From contig JAYGEG010000145.1 of assembly GCA_046582495.1 (NCBI GenBank), forward strand, positions 1 to 11,773: 11,773 nucleotides of DNA. Reading direction: 5' to 3'. This stretch comes from TMED23 sp913054205 (GTDB lineage: Bacteria > Pseudomonadota > Alphaproteobacteria > Rhodospirillales > UBA2165). The notes beneath the pieces are model-generated. The model made no database searches, was not told where the DNA came from, and was given only the letters and a program-made list of their open reading frames with translations. Shown here one piece after another: positions 1 to 5,957 of this stretch (the first letter of the stretch is position 1; every line of letters begins with the position of its first letter). The position numbers were made by a program, and so were the translations under genes.

Positions 1-627
1 CGGGACAATGCCAGCACCAATGTTTGCCCTACCGCCTTTCGGGAAGAACCAGCCATAGCCGCCTAGAATTTTTGTAGATAGATAAATGTCCGTAGTGTTT
101 TGAGATTTAACCAGCGGAACAGTGATTTGGCGGGTCTCAACAATTTCCGTATTTATCGACCCAATCGCTCGGCCAACACGAGAGCGTGGGCCATCAGCTC
201 CAATGATCAATCGAGGAATAATGGTTTCGCCGGCGGATAAGGTGACCTCGCCATATTGATCGATCGAGCGAACCTCCGCCTCAAATCGGCAATTTGCCCC
301 AGCCTGCTCTGCCATCAGAACCAAGGATCGATCAAAGGCCTGGCGATCGATCATCCGTCCGTGGAATTCCGGCATGTAATCCGCGTCGTCACTTTCAACA
401 AAAGTTAGCATGGCATCAATGCGCTGCCAGGTGAGCGCCTCCAAGCCCTGCAATTCCTGATCGATCATAGCCGGCACCAGCTCTGCACATTGAACCGGGA
501 ATCCGGCTTCCTTACGGCGATCAACGGCCAGTACAGATGCACCAGCGCTCGCCGCATCAGCAGCTGCCCGCGCACCGGCTGGCCCCAGACCGACAACCAA
601 AACATCGATGGAGTGGGCAGAGTTCAA
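1..627 (-). CDS. lipT: Geranylgeranyl-reductase-family FAD oxidoreductase, LipT-like (3' end off window)
   Basis: The 209 visible residues are the N-terminal half of a flavoprotein; the rest lies beyond the left edge. A Rossmann motif GLGPAG (residues 13-18) binds FAD, with an acidic residue ending the second strand (VDRR near 36). PVQCAELVP (44-52) places a cysteine as in geranylgeranyl reductases. GADGPRSRVG (143-152) is the second FAD motif and YGWFFPKGG (191-199) is the family substrate-side motif. The start is TTG, overlapping the upstream TGA as TTGA; GAGGGG lies 8 bases before it, better placed than a GTG three codons earlier. Known: LipT, a flavoprotein of this family, is encoded next to lipS1 in sHdr-type sulfur oxidisers and is thought to supply electrons for lipoate assembly. 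Inference: position after a LipS1-like gene makes LipT the best guess. A lipid or quinone side-chain reductase is the alternative. The family is firm; the LipT role is moderate. Confidence 0.8.
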   Translation of the reverse strand, partial: MNSAHSIDVLVVGLGPAGARAAADAASAGASVLAVDRRKEAGFPVQCAELVPAMIDQELQGLEALTWQRIDAMLTFVESDDADYMPEFHGRMIDRQAFDRSLVLMAEQAGANCRFEAEVRSIDQYGEVTLSAGETIIPRLIIGADGPRSRVGRAIGSINTEIVETRQITVPLVKSQNTTDIYLSTKILGGYGWFFPKGGRANIGAGIVP

Positions 628-1658
628 GCCGCACACCCCTCGAGCTTCAAATTCGAATCTCCGCCTATCTTAATTGAGCAACAGGCGAATTCCTGGTGAT
701 ACGACCGGCCGATGGATTCAGCGACGCCAAGCGCGCCATCTGCCGGAAACGCAATACCATCAAGTCCGGCCATCACCGCGTAGGCATCCGTTATCCGCTT
801 ATGCATGCCGGGGGGACGTGCGCAGCCGAGCAACACTTGTTTGTTGGCGAGGCGCTGACGGGATTGCAAAAACAAGCGCCCGATATCATGCGTCGATGGC
901 GTTTTAAAGGTGCCTGGCTTTGAGTAAAAATCCATCACCACGACCAACACCAACGCCTTCACATTGTGCCGGGCGACGATATCAAGGGCGTTCACTTCGC
1001 CGAGCATTTCACCGTAATGCAGGCCGGCAACAATATGCGGCACGACTTCCATCGAAGTTTCACAAAGCGTTGCAAGGGTTGCTTCAAAATCTTCTACCGG
1101 ACGATCCAAATGATAGACATCGCGGATGGTTTCTTCAGCGCCGATGACATCCATCATCGCTGTATCAACGCCGGCGCTTTCCATGCGCCTTGCAGCTGCC
1201 TGATCTGTGAGCGCGGTATGAATGGCAATTTTGAGATGCGGAAATTTCGATTTGAGATTTTCGATAACGGGGTAGTAAGGTTCGTAATTGATTTCATTGC
1301 GGCGATTTGATCCACTCGATAGCAGGAAGCCCTGCAAGTTTTCCATCAAAATTAGATCATGTACCTTCCGGTCGAGCATTTCCGGATTGGTTGCCGGGAT
1401 CATAGGCTCCAAAATTTTTGCCATGCAATGATCACACATCAGCGCGCAGGCTCCGGCGGTGATCGAAAACGCTGGGAAGCTATTTTTCGAACAGCCTTTT
1501 AGCTCATCGCTATCGTATTCTTTGAAAGAGGGCGTCGAGAACCGAATAGGCCGATCTTTGATAGAGCCGCCATGACCTTCCAACTCTGCCACAAGGGCAT
1601 TGTCAAATTCCGCATCTTCCAGTTCTTCAATTTCCAAAATTTTATCCAACCAACTCAT
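624..1658 (-). CDS. lipS1: Radical SAM protein, LipS1-like lipoyl synthase component
   Basis: This 344-residue protein carries a radical SAM cluster motif C71-x3-C75-x2-C78 in a FSITAGACALMCDHC context, followed by an alpha/beta barrel (LLSSGSNRR 112-120, IHTAL 146-150, VVPHIVAGL 205-213). Extra cysteines at C56, C279 (LLGCARPPG) and C326-C327 could bind an auxiliary iron-sulfur cluster, as sulfur-inserting synthases need. The barrel pattern is that of archaeal and bacterial proteins related to LipS1, which with LipS2 inserts two sulfurs into octanoyl groups to make lipoyl groups. ATG overlaps the upstream TGA (ATGA), with GAGGAAAA before it. Its stop overlaps the start of the LipT-like gene, so both are translationally coupled. 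LipS2 and the sLpl(AB) ligase are not in the window and may lie to the left. The radical SAM call is near certain; LipS1 is inferred from family pattern and neighbours and could be a related uncharacterised branch. Confidence 0.85.
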   Translation of the reverse strand: MSWLDKILEIEELEDAEFDNALVAELEGHGGSIKDRPIRFSTPSFKEYDSDELKGCSKNSFPAFSITAGACALMCDHCMAKILEPMIPATNPEMLDRKVHDLILMENLQGFLLSSGSNRRNEINYEPYYPVIENLKSKFPHLKIAIHTALTDQAAARRMESAGVDTAMMDVIGAEETIRDVYHLDRPVEDFEATLATLCETSMEVVPHIVAGLHYGEMLGEVNALDIVARHNVKALVLVVVMDFYSKPGTFKTPSTHDIGRLFLQSRQRLANKQVLLGCARPPGMHKRITDAYAVMAGLDGIAFPADGALGVAESIGRSYHQEFACCSIKIGGDSNLKLEGCAA

Positions 1659-2797
1659 GCTATTTTCCTCGTGGTCAATAACTCTGTGGAAGCGGCATGG
1701 GCGAGAGTTTTAACTTCACCTCTAACAGATCCACTGTTAGGCATATCCACAAGTGCTGTTATCCAATCATCCTGGATATCGTCTTCATCGATCAGATCAC
1801 ACTCAAGCGCTTTCAATATTTCCAGGCAGTCTTGTGGTAAAAATTTAGGTAATTCACGATCACTCACCACTCCCCAAAGGCCTGTCCAATAACGGGCAAC
1901 AGTCCATGGGTTATAGCCACCTCCGCCGACAAGAATGGTCCGAGAAGTGTGCGTAATCAATTCTTTGATTTGCTGCCACAACACAGCGTTGCTCAATTCC
2001 ATTTTGGAAAGCGGGTCACCCGCCAGACAATCAGCGCCACAATTAATGAGGAGAAGATCAGGTGAAAATTTAGCAATAGTTGGGTGCACGACATTCGCAA
2101 TCAAATATTCAAACTCACTATCGTTGAACCCGGCAGGTACTGCCAAATTCATAGCTGAAATGCTGCCTCCGAAAACCTCGCCACCGCTGTAGGGCCAGCG
2201 ATTTTCTTCATGCAGGGATAGGGTAAAAACATTTTCATCATCTTTGAACGCTTCTTCTACGCCGTCGCCGTGATGTGCATCAAGGTCGAGATAGAATATT
2301 CGTTCAATACCACTTGATTGTGCTTTTCGGATTGCCAACACAGCATCATTGAAATAACAAAATCCACTGGCCCTATCCGATTTGGCGTGATGGGTTCCGC
2401 CTGGAAAATTAACGGCAATACCACCATTTATGACCAGATCCACGGCGGATAAAGTCCCGCCCGCCGACGTCGTTGCTCGATCAAAAAGATTAGGAAAAAT
2501 GGGATTTTCAAGCGTGCCGAGGTCGTGCTTTAATTTAGTACCCGCATCGACCGTCTGGGCATTGCTCGAACGTTTTACTGCATTAATGTAGTCAACTGAA
2601 TGAAACGATAGCAGATCGTCGCGACTCGCCTTAGGACTTTTCTGAAAGTTGTCCTGTTTCAGCCACCCCAAAGAGCGGCACAAATCCATCACTGTTTCAA
2701 CTCGTGGAATAGTTAACGGATGATTGGAGCCATAGGCTGCTTCTCGAAAAATTTCGCCTCCAATGAAAAATGGACCGTTTTTCCCATTGTTCATCAC
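1655..2797 (-). CDS. Histone-deacetylase-family (AcuC/class I HDAC-like) zinc hydrolase
   Basis: The 380-residue protein has the complete arginase-fold HDAC core. GGTHHA (133-138) gives the catalytic histidine pair H136/H137. SGFCYFND is at 144-151. DLDAHHGDG (171-179) gives zinc ligands D173 and H175, and AGDP (259-262) gives the third ligand D261. GGGGYN (291-296) gives the transition-state tyrosine Y295. All catalytic residues are intact, so it should be an active amide hydrolase. Family members remove acetyl or other acyl groups from lysines, polyamines or acetoin-related enzymes. The start is GTG at 2797 (GTGA overlap with the upstream stop) with GGAG 8 bases before it; the next codon, ATG, is possible but spaced 11 bases from it. 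Its stop overlaps the LipS1-like start. Placement between an oxygenase and a lipoate-assembly pair is unusual; removing acyl or lipoyl groups from a lysine is a speculative role. Confidence 0.92.
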   Translation of the reverse strand: MMNNGKNGPFFIGGEIFREAAYGSNHPLTIPRVETVMDLCRSLGWLKQDNFQKSPKASRDDLLSFHSVDYINAVKRSSNAQTVDAGTKLKHDLGTLENPIFPNLFDRATTSAGGTLSAVDLVINGGIAVNFPGGTHHAKSDRASGFCYFNDAVLAIRKAQSSGIERIFYLDLDAHHGDGVEEAFKDDENVFTLSLHEENRWPYSGGEVFGGSISAMNLAVPAGFNDSEFEYLIANVVHPTIAKFSPDLLLINCGADCLAGDPLSKMELSNAVLWQQIKELITHTSRTILVGGGGYNPWTVARYWTGLWGVVSDRELPKFLPQDCLEILKALECDLIDEDDIQDDWITALVDMPNSGSVRGEVKTLAHAASTELLTTRKIA

Positions 2798-3663
2798 AGC
2801 TTTATCTCCATTGGTGTCATGTTCGATAAGCGCGAATTTTGGCTAATGAGATTAATCGCTGGTGTTGCGCAGGTTCGTGCCAATTCCAAGCGTTTTGGAC
2901 ATTTGCGGATTTCCGCAGCACATTTTTTTGGGTTTTCAATGCCGATCGCTGCCAGGCTGGCAGGCGTCGGATAAAGCGTGGCGTGCAAAAAACGTTGCAA
3001 CAAAAACTTCAATGTCCGACCGAATAGCCAACGGCGCAGGGCGGACATGTTATCGATGCGGGCTTGCAACAATGTCCGGGCCGCCGCGATATGGCGGGCT
3101 TCGTCTTTGTGGTGCAGCGATAAAACTTCCTCAGCGACGGGGCAAATTAATTTTTTGGGATCGCTCGCACGGCGCAACGCTTGCAGACCGAATGTATCGG
3201 TTACAGTTTCACCTATATAAACCATCGCCCAAAAATCCGCATCATCCGGGTTTAGTTTTTGCGCGACCCAGGTGAGTAAGCGTGTTGGTCCTAACAATTT
3301 TGAGCCGTCGATTTCAGCGCGCTCAATCATGCGAAGGAACATCAAGCTATGGCCGGTTTCTTCGCGAATTTCCTGCAACATGATACGGGTTTCTTCGGTT
3401 GGCGCATCGAGAAAGCCACGCGCCGATAAACGCGAAATCAACAACCCTTCGAGCCAAATGCCCGCCGCACATAACCGCGCAAATTCAATCTGACTAAAGC
3501 GGGTCTGTTGCGCCTCGGTTAAACCAAGATCGCTGCCGGAAACACTTAAAATATCAAACGGCAACCACGGCAAAGACGGATCGGCTTTTTCCCAATCAAT
3601 TTCGGCAATGGGATCGCGGTATTTTTCGCTGAGGTCTGTCAGGCGATTAAGTTTATCGATCAC
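2794..3663 (-). CDS. AurF-type non-heme diiron oxygenase
   Basis: The 289-residue, helix-rich protein shows the whole diiron ligand set of p-aminobenzoate N-oxygenase AurF. E72 is in IWLEGLL, E102-x2-H105 is in REETGHSLMF, E152 is in IGETVTDTFG, and H184, E188 and H191 are in LHHKDEARHI. The H-x3-E-x2-H spacing at the end and the E-x2-H pair match AurF. AurF and CmlI oxidise aryl amines to nitro compounds, but most relatives have no known substrate. The start is GTG overlapping the upstream TGA (GTGA), behind a G-rich ribosome-binding stretch. A C-terminal tail after about residue 230 is basic and has two cysteines. Co-translation with a flavin monooxygenase and an HDAC-like hydrolase suggests steps of one pathway, for example oxidation and then deacylation of a nitrogen- or sulfur-containing molecule. 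That is inference. Fold and metal site are confident; the reaction is unknown. Confidence 0.82.
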   Translation of the reverse strand: MIDKLNRLTDLSEKYRDPIAEIDWEKADPSLPWLPFDILSVSGSDLGLTEAQQTRFSQIEFARLCAAGIWLEGLLISRLSARGFLDAPTEETRIMLQEIREETGHSLMFLRMIERAEIDGSKLLGPTRLLTWVAQKLNPDDADFWAMVYIGETVTDTFGLQALRRASDPKKLICPVAEEVLSLHHKDEARHIAAARTLLQARIDNMSALRRWLFGRTLKFLLQRFLHATLYPTPASLAAIGIENPKKCAAEIRKCPKRLELARTCATPAINLISQNSRLSNMTPMEIKL

Positions 3664-4730
3664 GCCGCCCCCGCATTAATGGGTATCACTTGAGCAGACT
3701 GGAATTTCGGCATGACCTCGCGGGCGATCAATTCAACCGATCTTGAAGTGTCTTCAATCGAGAGATCGCCGCCGCCAATGGCAAGCCCGACGCGATCAAC
3801 GCCAGCTTTTTGAAGAATGGCCATCCGCTTGGCAACATGTTCCGGTGAGCCAACAGCGGCCAGTCCCATCTTTTCCAGAACAGACAAGCTCAGACTTTTT
3901 GAAAACAAATTCGCGATCCAGGCGAGCTTGCGATAATGCTCATAACCTTCGATCTGCTTAGACAAAAGTGGCCGCGCGAATTCGAGAAGGCGTTTATAAA
4001 CCCAAACAATGCCGGGTTCTGCTTTCCGGCGCGCGGCCTCATGATCTCTCTCGCAATAAACCGCCATAGTGAAAGACGTTTGGCCCTCGGGAGATTGTTT
4101 GCGATAGCGCTTGATATCGGATCTGACCATAGGCCAGGGCTTAAACGGTCCGGTAAGAAGATTGAGCCCTAGTTCTGCAGCGAGATCGGTTGAACTTGGG
4201 CTCACCGCCGCCAGCCAACCTTTTCCTAACGAGCTTTCAGGGCGTGGACGTAACTCATACGTCTCGCCGTCGCGTACAAACTGTCCCGTTTCAAGAATAT
4301 CCTGTAGTTGCGCGAAGCGTTCTTTAAAGATCTGACGACTGTCCGACATTTCAATGCCAAAGCCACCTAGTTCGGTGGCCGTTACACCTCGGCCAACGCC
4401 CCACAAGACCCGCCCGCCAGATAATGCATCTAAGGTCGCAAGCTTCTCAGCAACGCGAACAGGCTCATGAAGAGGCAATGGTAGGATCGCAAATCCCAGA
4501 TTGATTTGGCGTGTTTCCCGAGCGATTGCCGAAAGCAATATTTCCGGCGCAGCCGCATTGCTATAGTCGCCAACAAAGTGATGTTCCGCCGACCAAACCG
4601 CACCAAAACCTTCGCGGTCTGCGATTTTGGCTAGCTCTATATTTTCTTCATATACCTGAACAATTGTTCTCGCAGAATGCTTTTCAGTAAGCACCGGCGA
4701 GGCAAATTCCATGAATAAGTCAAATTCCAT
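3660..4730 (-). CDS. LLM-class (luciferase-like) flavin-dependent monooxygenase
   Basis: At 356 residues this has the normal length of a bacterial luciferase-like TIM-barrel monooxygenase, which uses reduced FMN and oxygen. Visible family motifs are WSAEHHF (46-52), LGFAILPLPLHEPVRVAEK (78-96) and the loop DALSGGRVLWGVGRG (101-115). VDRVGLAIGGGD near the C-terminus resembles the usual flavin-phosphate region. It heads the five-gene minus-strand operon; its TGA overlaps the GTG start of the AurF-like gene. The ATG has only a weak ribosome-binding site, CTGG. Relatives include alkanesulfonate, dimethylsulfide and alkanal monooxygenases. With sulfur genes nearby, an organosulfur substrate is possible, but no residue I can see decides the substrate. 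It needs a flavin reductase, and none is encoded in this window. Confidence 0.88.
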   Translation of the reverse strand: MEFDLFMEFASPVLTEKHSARTIVQVYEENIELAKIADREGFGAVWSAEHHFVGDYSNAAAPEILLSAIARETRQINLGFAILPLPLHEPVRVAEKLATLDALSGGRVLWGVGRGVTATELGGFGIEMSDSRQIFKERFAQLQDILETGQFVRDGETYELRPRPESSLGKGWLAAVSPSSTDLAAELGLNLLTGPFKPWPMVRSDIKRYRKQSPEGQTSFTMAVYCERDHEAARRKAEPGIVWVYKRLLEFARPLLSKQIEGYEHYRKLAWIANLFSKSLSLSVLEKMGLAAVGSPEHVAKRMAILQKAGVDRVGLAIGGGDLSIEDTSRSVELIAREVMPKFQSAQVIPINAGAA

Positions 4731-4763
4731 CAGACCAGAAATTTTTCCCTGCGTAGATTAATT

Positions 4764-4769
4764 ATTATA
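4764..4769 (-). promoter_or_regulatory. Candidate -10 element for the LLM-to-lipT operon
   Basis: Read on the minus strand, this is a perfect TATAAT, about 34 bases upstream of the first ATG of the operon. No good -35 box lies 16-18 bases further upstream (CATTAA or ATTAAT). The promoter may therefore be weak, or activator-dependent, or controlled through the inverted repeat that covers this stretch. Confidence 0.45.
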
Positions 4770-4771
4770 TT

Positions 4772-4798
4772 TTAGTAAATCCTAAATTAATGTACTAA
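4772..4798. promoter_or_regulatory. Inverted repeat, candidate operator of the divergent region
   Basis: The arms are TTAGTAAAT (4772-4780) and ATGTACTAA (4790-4798), complementary at 8 of 9 positions around a 9-base centre. The repeat sits directly upstream of the TATAAT box of the minus-strand operon and covers its -35 position, as an operator would. The ArsR-family repressor encoded at 5576-5908 is the obvious local candidate to bind it. That pairing is inference. Confidence 0.4.
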
Positions 4799-4834
4799 TT
4801 GAATTGAAATCGGGCGAAAAATCAAGAGAAAAAT

Positions 4835-4863
4835 TTGATTTTCCATGTCGGAATGGATATATT
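4835..4863 (+). promoter_or_regulatory. Candidate sigma-70-like promoter for tusA with a dyad in the spacer
   Basis: TTGATT (4835-4840) and TATATT (4858-4863) are separated by 17 bases, matching the consensus -35 and -10 boxes at 4 and 5 of 6 positions. The spacer holds a short dyad, TTCC-ATGTC-GGAA (4841-4853), a possible repressor site. Transcription would start near 4870, leaving a leader of about 30-40 bases before tusA. Confidence 0.5.
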
Positions 4864-4900
4864 TTAGGAAATCATAAAATAGAATGTTGCAGCCCACAGG

Positions 4901-5137
4901 ATGAACACGACGATGGATATGGAACTCGACACCAAAGGCATGAATTGCCCCATGCCAATCTTAAAAGCCAAAAAAGCCATGAATCAGCTAAAAGGTGGTC
5001 AGCTGTTAAAAATTGAGGCGACCGATCCCGGCGCAGTTGATGATTTTAGCGCCTTTTGCCGCGCGGGAGGCCACGAGTTGGTGGAAAGTTCGGAAGCTGA
5101 TGGCATTTTTATATTTGTCCTAAAAAAAGCCGGCTAA
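4901..5137 (+). CDS. tusA: TusA-family sulfur carrier protein
   Basis: The 78-residue protein has the TusA fold pattern: LDTKGMNCPMPILKAKKAM, with the sulfur-carrying cysteine C16 in CPMP, then GQLLKIEATDPGAVDDF and a final strand GIFIFVLKK. TusA carries a persulfide on this cysteine in the cytoplasm. In sulfur oxidisers it passes sulfur to DsrE/rhodanese partners and to Dsr or sHdr enzymes; in other bacteria it serves tRNA thiolation. The start is uncertain. ATG 4901 has AGG touching it, which is too close, while ATG 4913 (giving MDMELDTKG) has AGGA 11 bases before it. It is transcribed away from the lipS1/lipT operon, from its own promoter. A sulfite-oxidase remnant follows 47 bases downstream. 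Together these favour a role in sulfur oxidation over tRNA modification, though the sequence alone cannot settle this. Confidence 0.93.
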   Translation: MNTTMDMELDTKGMNCPMPILKAKKAMNQLKGGQLLKIEATDPGAVDDFSAFCRAGGHELVESSEADGIFIFVLKKAG

Positions 5138-5184
5138 TTTTACAACCTCGTATTCTCAAAAATTACAAAGACTGGTAGTCCAAA

Positions 5185-5588
5185 ATGGACGGCTCTCACC
5201 ATTCGGTAGATAAATCTCCCATTATTTCGGACAAAGTCGATACGACGACGTGTTACCTGTGTGTGCCTGCCTCCTTGGCATTAAAGTGCATTTACTGGAC
5301 GGCAAAATTCGCTACATCGGAGGCAATCCACACACTTCGGAGAACTATTTGCAGCAGAAAATGGGCTTTAAAGTCGCCCGCAAACACGCCGAGAAACTGC
5401 GCCGCATCGCGGTCGCAGCGTTATTTATTGCGCCGTTTGTTTTAATCGCCGCAGCACTCCTCGTGCCAGCTTTGGCAATCACCGCGACTATCTTGGCCGT
5501 CATAACTGCAAGCGTCGGCGTCGTTACCGAACGCTGGCTGTTTTTCGCTGAAGCCAAACATGTCGTGATGAGCTATTACGAAGGCTGA
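5185..5588 (+). pseudogene. Deletion scar: molybdopterin oxidoreductase (soeA-like) 5' end joined to membrane anchor (soeC/dmsC-like) 3' end
   Basis: The ATG at 5185 opens a frame reading VDTTTCYLC, the N-terminal iron-sulfur motif of SoeA/PsrA-type molybdopterin oxidoreductases (usually TTCYMCACRCGI). An extra GT in the run TGTGTG near 5259-5264 shifts the frame. In the shifted frame the match resumes as CACLLGIKVHLLDGKIRYI and GGNP, with the third cluster cysteine replaced by leucine. From about 5340 the sequence changes to the C-terminus of a DmsC/SoeC anchor: MGFKVARKHAEKLRRIAV, two membrane helices, then RWLFFAEAKHVVMSYYEG with its natural stop. The rest of the catalytic subunit, the iron-sulfur subunit and most of the anchor are missing. 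The junction lies near GGNPHTSENYLQQ. A GTG at 5250 could still start a 112-residue membrane peptide. I read it as the relic of a soeABC-like sulfite-oxidising operon once behind tusA; another DMSO-reductase-family enzyme of the same layout is possible. Confidence 0.75.
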
Positions 5589-5908
5589 TCCTTGCTAAGA
5601 TCGCGTTCGCAGAACATGTCATAGAGAATTGAAATAAGCGGGCGGATATCTTTGTCCGAAAGACTATAATGGATCGTCGTCCCTTCACGCCTCGTTTTGA
5701 CCAAGCCTTCGTTTTTGAGCCAGGTTAGATGCTGAGAAAGATTAGCAGGTTTGACGCCAATGCTTTCGCTTAGCTCGCCTGCGGTCCAATCATCAGCGAT
5801 GAGATGACATAGAACCAATATACGGTTTCGATTGGCAATTGACTTTAAGAACGCCGCCGCTTTATCGGCGTTGTTTTCCATTGCGAGTTGTTCTGCTTTT
5901 TCTTCCAT
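5576..5908 (-). CDS. ArsR-family repressor, SqrR/BigR/sHdrR-type persulfide sensor
   Basis: The 110-residue winged-helix protein has the ArsR pattern: FLKSIANRNRILVLCHL, the recognition helix region ELSESIGVKPANLSQHLTWL (45-64) and the wing RREGTTIHYSLSD. It has exactly two cysteines, C34 and C100, 66 residues apart. This is the spacing of the redox pair in SqrR, BigR and sHdrR, which form a di- or tetrasulfide bridge when reactive sulfur is present and release DNA. No arsenic or metal site (ELCVCDL type) is present. The last 13 bases overlap the end of the convergent soe-like relic. A molybdenum-hydroxylase gene lies 49 bases upstream on the same strand, so the two could share a transcript. 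Likely targets are the tusA/operon divergent region and its own upstream region, both of which hold dyads. Confidence 0.92.
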   Translation of the reverse strand: MEEKAEQLAMENNADKAAAFLKSIANRNRILVLCHLIADDWTAGELSESIGVKPANLSQHLTWLKNEGLVKTRREGTTIHYSLSDKDIRPLISILYDMFCERDLSKDQPS

Positions 5909-5915
5909 GTTTTCT

Positions 5916-5946
5916 ATTTCACTAAATTATCGATGTTAAGTCATTA
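5916..5946. promoter_or_regulatory. Two short dyads upstream of the ArsR gene, candidate autoregulatory operator
   Basis: ATTTCACTAAAT (5916-5927) and TTAAGTCATTAA (5935-5946) are short dyads with 4-base arms. On the minus strand, TTAATGACTTAA resembles TTAATGTACTAA in the divergent region at 4787-4798. A GATAAT lies between them as a possible -10 box. Such sites fit self-repression by an ArsR protein, but AT-rich sequence gives short dyads by chance. Confidence 0.3.
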
Positions 5947-5957
5947 AAAAATTAATA

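Noticed and set aside
5576..5908. Arsenic- or metal-sensing ArsR repressor
   Set aside because: The metal-binding ELCVCDL-type motif is missing, and the only two cysteines have persulfide-sensor spacing.
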